Shown piece by piece: positions 57,402-64,000 of a DNA stretch of 64,000 bases. The notes under the pieces are model-generated. The model did no database searches. It was not told the DNA's origin and saw nothing but the letters and a program-made list of their open reading frames with translations. The stretch comes from Anarhynchus alexandrinus. Its lineage: Eukaryota > Chordata > Aves > Charadriiformes > Charadriidae. The translations under genes were made by a program, and so were the position numbers. Position 1 is the first letter of the stretch; each line of letters opens with the position of its first letter. The DNA lies in assembly GCA_008711295.1 (NCBI GenBank), contig VUYV01000291.1, positions 803,869-867,868 on the forward strand. The letters are read 5' to 3'.

Positions 57402-57596
57402 GTGAATTCCCAGTAGGAATTCACGCTAAGTTTCTGAGTTCATATATATGATGATTCGATTGAACCCAGAAACTCAGCCGAAACTGCTGAGCTTCATCCA
57501 ATTATGAGGTAAACCAATGTAAAATCCAAACAGTGTCTGCGCAGCTGAGTCAAGGGTCAGAATTTATAAAAGAGAGGAAACTCAAGGGAGTTTCCT
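57402..57596 (-). other. Inverted-repeat cluster with miRNA-precursor-like hairpin
   Basis: Four inverted repeats lie in 195 bases. (1) GTGAATTCC/GGAATTCAC, perfect 9 bp, 5-base loop, 57402-57424. (2) A long hairpin, 57415-57488, with 28-base arms and an 18-base loop (57443-57460). On the minus strand 25 of 28 positions pair, including four G.U wobbles, with an inner 18-bp stem without mismatch (57425-57442 with 57461-57478). On the plus strand the same four positions are A.C mismatches. (3) CTCAGC/GCTGAG, 57474-57492. (4) AGGAAACTC/GAGTTTCCT, perfect 9 bp with a 4-base loop, 57575-57596. Stem 2 has the size of an animal pre-miRNA. A decayed palindromic MITE would be the main alternative. No matching copy is seen elsewhere in the window. 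Confidence 0.4.
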
Positions 57597-60500
57597 GCGG
57601 TTTCAGGTTTCCCAATATTCCTGACACTGCAGAGATGAGTTTTGATCTATTCTTATAAATCCACAAGTGTTTTGGGTTGGGATTTTTGGAGTTTCTTATT
57701 GTTGTTATTTTGATTATTTATTTTTTTTAAATGTCCTTAACATCCCCGAGTACTTAAGCATCTTTTTGGTAGCTCCTATTAACCACCTACTTTCGCAGGA
57801 GACATTGCTGGCTCTTTTTGGAGTCTGCATCCAGGTGGGTTTATGTGAACGTTTCCTCACCCCCGGCGAAGTCTGCCACCTCAGTGGTTACCATGAGCAC
57901 TGCTGCCGCGTCATTCTGGGCTGCTTTTGACCCAGCTGGAATAGAGGGCTTTCCCTGTGTGTGCTTATCGAGGATTAACCGTGTATTGATCGTGCCATTT
58001 AGACACCCAGGATGAACCAAGGTGGGGCGCGTTACCCATCCACAGGTCACCGAGCGTACCTCAAGCCTACACCCTTACGGACTGAAACTTTTTTCTTCTA
58101 CTGCACATACTCATTATTTTCCGTCTCTTTTTTTTTATTTTTTATTTTCCCCCCACATCTGCAACACAACTCTGGGGTCTTGCCAAGTCTCACCTGCTAG
58201 GACTAACCTTGCCTACTGGACCTCCTGTCCCAGGCACCGGGATTACTACTGCTTGCTCTCCAGGTGCTCTCCTTTCATCGCAGCCGTCATTACGTGCGCA
58301 GGAGAGGTCCATAAACCTCAGAAAGAACCACAGTATGTTGAGGGCTCCATGTGGCTCAGGATGCTGTCTCAGCAAACCTGCTCTCTTCAGTGCATCTATA
58401 TTTATTTTTCTGAACCACCGAGGGGACTCCAACAAACTGCAAAACCCTCACAAGTGATTTTCTAAGGCCAGCGAGTTGTCAGCTTTGCTGTTAACATCAG
58501 TTTTGACGATCTCAGGTACAGGCTGAGCTTTTACTCTGCTTTTAGATTATTTCTGAACTTGCCTGCCAGCGAGCTTGACTTTGATAGGTGGCGAGCCTGG
58601 GTCACCCTACCGGCAAGTTTTCACTTGGGCATCCTTTCTAGGATGTAACATCCCTATTTATCATGCGACAAGTGACACTTCTTTGGTCACTGCTGTAGTT
58701 GGCTGACTTGGTACAATCAGAGGAAGGACGAAGAGCACAAGGTACCTCTTCTTGTAACTATGGGGGAGAGCAACAGAAAGATTCACACCCTCGTCAGCTT
58801 TTTTTCTGACCTCCAGAAACACCACTGAGGCACTCGCGGAGATGGGCACTGCAGAAACCCCATTCCTCACCGTAAAGACTGCACCATCACCGATAATCAC
58901 TAAGGCTGTGTTTTTTATGATCAACCATAACAGGTTACAGTGCCCCTATGAAAGTTACAGAAAGCAGGCTGAGAGGTGTTCACGCAAATCAGTTCAGCCT
59001 TTTTTTTCTATTTTTGTAATCTGTTTCCGTGGTGAAAGTTGTGGGAAGGCACAGAACTGAAACCAGAGCCTTCCAGAAGGTGTAAAGAAGGGACTAGATC
59101 GGAGCTGGTGTCGGTCCATAGGCAGGAGGGGAAAGGGGCTTTCTATAGCCACGGGCAGGAGGGGAAAGGGTCCGCATACGGACGTACTGAAAGTCCAGAA
59201 CTGCCCCAAGGCATTACTGAGTCCATCGAACAAATTCAAAGTAAAGTATTTACCCTCTCTCAAAATTAACAGGGTTAAAGCATTATCACTTTTAAAGGGA
59301 GCTAATCTCTTATTTGACATCAGTTAGGAAAATTAGGGTATGGAGCTGTGCGGTTTGCTCATCCAAATTGATGCTGAAGGTGAACTCCCACCAAACAGGA
59401 CAGAGAACAGCCAAACAGGTACAGACCGTGGGAGAGCTGCCCGCCTCACACTGGGAACCAGAGCGCCTTACCATGTGTGCAGCTCAAAAAAAGATGTGTT
59501 GCTGCAAGAACGTGGCTGTTCACGTGAGTGTTACAGTATTTGATATTTTTTTTTTGATGGATATTTGCGCATCTTCAGAGGCACCCAAGTCACAATTTTG
59601 CATGTTGCATAGCTGAGTTTTGAGCAAAGCACATACAAGTGGGAAAACTATTCAACTTCAATTTTCTGTCAACACTCCCCGAGCGCTTGCTCTGCTTTCT
59701 GCCCCCCCGCTCCAGCCAGGAGACAGGTCCGTAAATGATACAGGAAATGTAAACACTTTGGGGAGTGTTTGTGATCCAGGTTACTCTGGTACTTCTGAAA
59801 ACTTTGCTCATCAGGATTCAGTGGCTGCACAGAACCCTTTAAAACAATCCTTGATAATTTTGTTCCTCACCTACTCTTTCTGTCCTATAGTATTTTTCAG
59901 TATGTCCTACATTGTGACCTGTGATCATCCAGGGGTACTGAGAAATCCTTTAAATGCTTTGATGGATTCCAGAAATCCACGTGTTCTTTCTTTTTACAGC
60001 CACTATTCATCCCAACTGTCAGAGTTAACTCTAAAGTCTTCACAAACACAGATAATTATTGCTCCGTTCTTTGAAAGCACACTAACCCAGGCTGCCTCCT
60101 GTAGTTGCCAGAGGACAGCAAAGTCCCCAGGATCTACAAGGAGCACTTGGAGGCAGCACCAGAGAAGTTATATTAGGAGAAAACCAAACGCCATATAGCA
60201 GCTGGAGAATTATCATTACTCCACCAATTTCACTCAATAGTACCGCTTTACACAAAAGGCAAAAAATACGTAGCTCTAGAATCCAAGACACGGGGTATTT
60301 CATTTAGCTGGAAGAAAAACCTCCAGTGCCTCCACCCTGATGTTACAGCTCAGGGAAAACATTTGAGCTGTATTTTGGCATCTTCTCTTGATCCTTCCCC
60401 TTGAGGAGAACACCAAAGGCAAGAACCTCAGCAGAAAGGTCACATCTTCCCTTGCAGAAAAATTCACAAATCAAACCCTCCAATGCTTCTGACCTGACCT

Positions 60501-61534
60501 CGCGGTTGTGCCAGACACCAGGTAAAGACTGTGCTGCAGCGACCACTCCTGCAAACCACCAAACACTTCTTTCTGTCTCCTGTACTTACAAATTCAACCG
60601 CACTTCCATGATACTGCAAGAAAGGTGAAAACAAGAAAACCACCTCATTTCCACCAAGTTTGGTCTCAGTGGGAAAAGCTCCCACGCAGCTCCCTGACCA
60701 GACAACTGTCTCAGCCCTGAAGAGGGGGCAGCAAGAGAGCTACAACCCCCAGGTAAGTCTACGTGAGCAGGAATGAGAGATCTGCTCACATTTTTATCTT
60801 TCTGAACAAGAATACACTAACTTAAATCCCTGGCCAGAGCAGGGCCTTACCTTGCAGCCACGAGGATCCCCAGGAGCACTGCTGCTGTCCACCTCCCACC
60901 TTGCAGGGACAAGTCAGCTCAGCTGCTGCACCTCAGCCCATCACAGGGGGCATCACTTGGGGCCATCTGCTGGGAGCAGTGGCCTGCATGTGTTCTCACT
61001 TATAAATCAGCACCTTGATTGGGCTGTCCCACCCAAACCTGTGCTCTGCTCCAGCCCAGAGCTGCTTGCGACTCCCTATCCCTAAATCTCTTCCAACCCC
61101 AACCGTCCCAGTGCCTCATCCATGCCTTCCTGGTTACACACCTTCCTGTATCACCCTCCCCTCTTAATCCATGTCATCTCCCTTGTAGGTCCTCCTATTC
61201 CACCACTCTCTCTCCCTCATCCCAGGCCAATCAAGAGAAAAGCACCGTTGACCCCATTAAGTTGTAGAAAGCATTTTTTTAGTCTATATCTTAAATAAGA
61301 TTTCAATTAAATGAGCAATTTCTTGCTTAAGCTCCTTGTGGGAGCAGGGGGTGAGAACATTGTCGATGCTGCCTCACTCACAAGAGGAAAAAATCCTGCC
61401 CCGTACACGTGTGTCTGCTCAGACGTGTGTGTGTCAGGGAGAAAATATCAACTAGATAATAATGACACTAATCCTTTTATTAGCATTTTTAAAATTGGAA
61501 AAGCTGTGTATGTCTTCAGGGAATACTTAAAGCA
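57597..61534. other. Non-coding stretch, nothing recognised
   Basis: Mostly unique sequence with T-rich runs (near 57720 and 58128). A 33-base-spaced direct repeat lies at 59121-59170. The plus-strand frame at 59620-60198 (192 codons) contains a hydrophobic segment (LIILFLTYSFCPIVFFSMSY) but no recognisable domain and no supporting splice structure. The 61311-61534 part supplies the first about 75 codons of a chance fusion frame with the following CR1. Confidence 0.48.
59121..59170. repeat. Direct repeat, two 17-base units 33 bases apart
   Basis: GGCAGGAGGGGAAAGGG occurs at 59121-59137 and again at 59154-59170. The intervening bases do not repeat further. Confidence 0.82.
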
Positions 61535-62238
61535 AGATCTGCTGGGAAGTGGTTCTGAGGAGAAGGATCTGGGGGTCCTGGTAGACAGTAAATTATCCAT
61601 GACCCAGCAATGTGCCCTTGTCGCCAAAAAGGCCAATGGCATCCTGAGCTGCATAGGGCAGAGTGTGGCCAGGAGGTCGAGGGAGGTCGTTCTCCCCCTC
61701 TGCTCGGCACTGGTGAGGCCACAACTGGAATCCTGTGTCCAGTTCTGGGCTCCCCAGTTCAAGAGGGACAGGGAACTGCTGGAGAGAGTCCAGCGTAGGG
61801 CAACTGAGATGACGGAGGGATTGGAGCATCTCCCGTATGAGGAGAGGCTGAGAGCGCTGGGACTCTTTAGCCTGGAGAAGAGAAGGCTGAGGGGAGACCT
61901 TATTACTGCGTACAAGTATCTAAAGGGTGGGTTGAAGGAGGATGGAGCCAGACTCTTTCCAGTGGTTCCCAGTGACAGGACGAGGGGCAACGGGCACAAG
62001 TTGGAACATAGGAAGTTCCGTTCAAATACACGGAAAAACTCCTTTGGGGTTGGGGTGGCAGAGCAGTGGCACAGCTGCCCAGGGGGGTGGGGGAGTCCCC
62101 TTCTCTGGAGGTTTTCAAGCCCCGCCTGGATGCAGTGCTGAGTGTTGTGCTCTGGGCAGTCCTGCTTTGGCAGGGGAGTGGGACTGGGTGAGCTCTAGAG
62201 GTCCCTTCCCACTCTGAAAATTCGGTGATTCCGTGATC
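61535..62238 (+). mobile_element. CR1 LINE fragment, sense, about 700 bp (type B)
   Basis: A 5'-truncated CR1 copy. Open translation from the junction: [104 protein letters not shown] and [21 protein letters not shown] 1-2 nt change in [10 protein letters not shown] (the sibling reads AEQWHRLPRG) shifts the frame near 62075, and the UTR ends in ATTCGGTGATTCCGTGA. It is the best-preserved reading frame in the window and joins in frame to about 75 upstream codons of non-CR1 DNA, giving a 276-codon frame (61311-62141). No catalytic core is present. Confidence 0.94.
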
Positions 62239-63641
62239 TGACAGTAGGGTGTGTCTGGAGTCCGGCTGTAACACACCTTGATGGTGCCAGGTGCCGAAGG
62301 AAGAAACCCATCAGCTCCGCGCTGGGGGTCCGGAGCGCAGCCCCGGCTCTGCAGAGCCTGCGGCGCCTTGCCAGCGGCAGGGAGCAGATCTGAGCGAGGG
62401 CCTGCAGTCTGGATATTATTCATGTTTTGCAGACCGAAGGTTATTCCCTCGGTGCCCCCTGCTCCCCGGGCGCGGGTACCCGCGGGGAGAAGCGGGGAGG
62501 TGTCCTCCGCAGCAGCGATGCTCTCCCAACTCCCACGAGAAAGCTGTGGCTGTTCCTCTTCTGGGTTACAAATCACGTGGGCACTATCTGCTCGTCTGAG
62601 GTTTTCCAGAAAACCTCGAGGAAGGACTAAAACCGAACCTAAAGCCAAATGATTGATTTCAAGCGTGAACGGAAGGCGCTGAGCAAAGCGCAAGGCCAGC
62701 AGGACCCCATCGTGCGCCGCTGGAGAGGGTGGGGAGTGATATCCCGAGTCTGCTGCAGTTATTGGTAAAAACTCCCCGGTAACTCCAGGATTTCACTTCC
62801 CGAGCTTCGCTGGGAGTTTCGCGCTAACCAGCTGGGCTGTTCCTCCCGGTTCTGCACCACAGAGCAACTCCTGGTTGAGGGAAAAGTCCGTACCTGCAGC
62901 TGAGATGCTCTGCAGCGCTGCTCTGCAAGGGGGGCGGGACTCTCTACAATCGGCTTCTCTCTGGCTTTGTACGGGACTCCGGATAACGCAATACCTCTTA
63001 GAAGAGCAAAATGTAACGCATTCAGTAAAAAACAGCAGCAAACACATCTATTCTGGCAAGTAATAGTTCTTAAAGTGTCTAGGTGATGACAGAGGGCAGC
63101 AAATTAGATCTAAGCGGTGGCAATGTGAGAAACAAAGGCATTTTTGACTGTGCAGACAGTTCTGTCCCACCTGAAGAGCGCAGAGGCAGCAGCTCCTCTC
63201 CTGGGAGATGCAGGTACAAACCCTCGGGGAATATGGAGACAATCCAGAAGAGACTCATTAGAAAAGTGGCAAGAGAAATCAGTGGTTCCCCTGGCTGAGA
63301 GAAAGAACTCTTGTAAAGTAAAGAAAATAAAGTGGAATACACACATGAATTGCAGAGCACTGAAGGAAATGGTGTGTATCCCCTTCTCCACCTTTTCTCT
63401 TCCGGTTGTTTATGGCATTGGCTGAAAACCAATGAGCTTTGGGCAAAGCTCTTTGGGGTCTTTAGTTCTTAGAAGCTCAATGAGGACCTCGACCTCTTGC
63501 CTTTGGTCAAAACTGGTGTTTTATTGAAAAGGAGTCCTATGGAGTTCAGTAGGCTTTTAATCACCAACAGCGAAGGGCAGGACTTTTGGCCCTCCTCAGT
63601 GGGAGAGGAAGACTCTGAGGAAGCTGTGGTGGCAGATGACG
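62239..63641. other. Non-coding stretch with CpG-rich start
   Basis: A GC-rich, CpG-containing patch spans about 62290-62530 (for example GGGCGCGGGTACCCGCGGGG, with a GGGTACCC palindrome). It is followed by ordinary unique sequence. The minus-strand frame at 62115-62693 (192 codons) runs antisense through the CR1 tail and is a by-product. No exon is recognised. Confidence 0.5.
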
Positions 63642-64000
63642 GAAGAGGAGGCTGAGGGGAGACCTCATCACTCTCTACAATTATTTGAAAGGACACCGTA
63701 GAGAGGTCGGTGCTGGTCTCTTCTCACAGGTCATTAATGACAGAACAAGAGGGAATGGCTTCAAGCTCCAACAGGGCAGATTTAGACTGAACATTAGGAA
63801 AGACTTTTTCCCAGAAAGAGTGGTCGGGCATTGGAATAGGCTGCCCAGGGAGGGGGTTGAGTCACCATCCCTGGAGGTGTTTAAGAGCCGTTTAGATGTG
63901 GTGTTGGGGGATATGGTGTAGGGGAGAACTTTGTAGAGTAGGGTAGATGGTTGGACTCGATGATCCCAAGGGTCTCTTCCAACCTAGACGATTCTATGAT
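63642..64000 (+). mobile_element. CR1 LINE 3' end, sense (type C), reaches window end
   Basis: A 5'-truncated CR1 copy starting at GAAGAGGAGGCTGAGGGGAG. It translates to [41 protein letters not shown] and [20 protein letters not shown], a stop after VVLGDMV, then a UTR with GTAGAGTAGGGTAGATGG and the first tail unit ATTCTATGAT at the last bases. It is the sibling of the copy at 22102-22408 and extends about 60 bases further 5'. Only the tail may continue beyond the window. Confidence 0.93.

Noticed and set aside
59620..60198. Plus-strand 192-codon frame with a possible membrane segment
   Set aside because: One hydrophobic stretch is common in chance frames of T-rich DNA; no homologue recognised and no splice context.
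61448..61999. Minus-strand 183-codon frame
   Set aside because: Antisense of the CR1 copy at 61535-62238; the sense strand carries the recognisable ORF2 motifs.
1..64000. Endogenous retrovirus LTRs or internal regions
   Set aside because: I looked for primer-binding-site and polypurine-tract contexts and for gag/pol-like motifs and found none; all reverse-transcriptase-like sequence belongs to CR1.
1..64000. CRISPR array, operon or bacterial defence system
   Set aside because: No regularly spaced identical repeats and no coding density; the CR1 elements place the sequence in a bird or close relative.

Overview
The window looks like a piece of a bird genome, and I see no protein-coding gene in it. 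The main evidence is a series of interspersed CR1-type LINE retrotransposon fragments. They are all cut off at the 5' side and share the avian CR1 3' end: the end of ORF2, a short 3' UTR, and a tail of ATTCTRTG-like octamers. Between them are older amniote repeats (MIR/CORE-SINE-like pieces and two heavily diverged CR1 relatives), A/C-rich and A-rich low-complexity tracts, and non-repetitive sequence with no recognisable exon. There is nothing bacterial here: no operons, no ribosome-binding sites, no dense coding.

Layout. 1-12 kb: the end of one CR1 copy at the left edge, an antisense CR1 (2255-2610), two CpG-dense patches (1621-2070 and 5111-5393) and an old CR1 relic (7733-7912). 13-18 kb: AT-rich, stop-dense sequence with several TTAATTA-type sites, flanking an antisense MIR-like SINE (14655-14838). 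18-25 kb: two sense CR1 copies (18677 and 22102), the strongest CpG cluster of the window (19268-19585) and another AT-rich, regulatory-looking block (23800-24900). 25-31 kb: a GC-rich, G-quadruplex-prone patch and a MIR-like piece. 31-47 kb: three more young CR1 copies, one old CR1 relic and another MIR-like piece. 48-51 kb: a concentration of A/C-rich and (CA)/(TA) simple sequence. 52-64 kb: four CR1 copies, including the two longest, plus an unexplained cluster of inverted repeats at 57.40-57.60 kb.

The young CR1 copies fall into four visible sequence types. Type A is at 1, 18677, 31027, 40801, 46158 and 52113; type B at 2255 and 61535; type C at 22102 and 63642; type D at 54037. The type A copies long enough to show it lack 2 nt relative to B and D inside the ORF2 region.

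The most interesting unexplained signal is the inverted-repeat cluster at 57402-57596. It includes a 74-nt miRNA-precursor-like hairpin in which every A.C mismatch becomes a G.U wobble on the minus strand. The window is best read as an intergenic or large-intron segment, probably with distal regulatory elements. Which gene it serves cannot be decided from the sequence alone.
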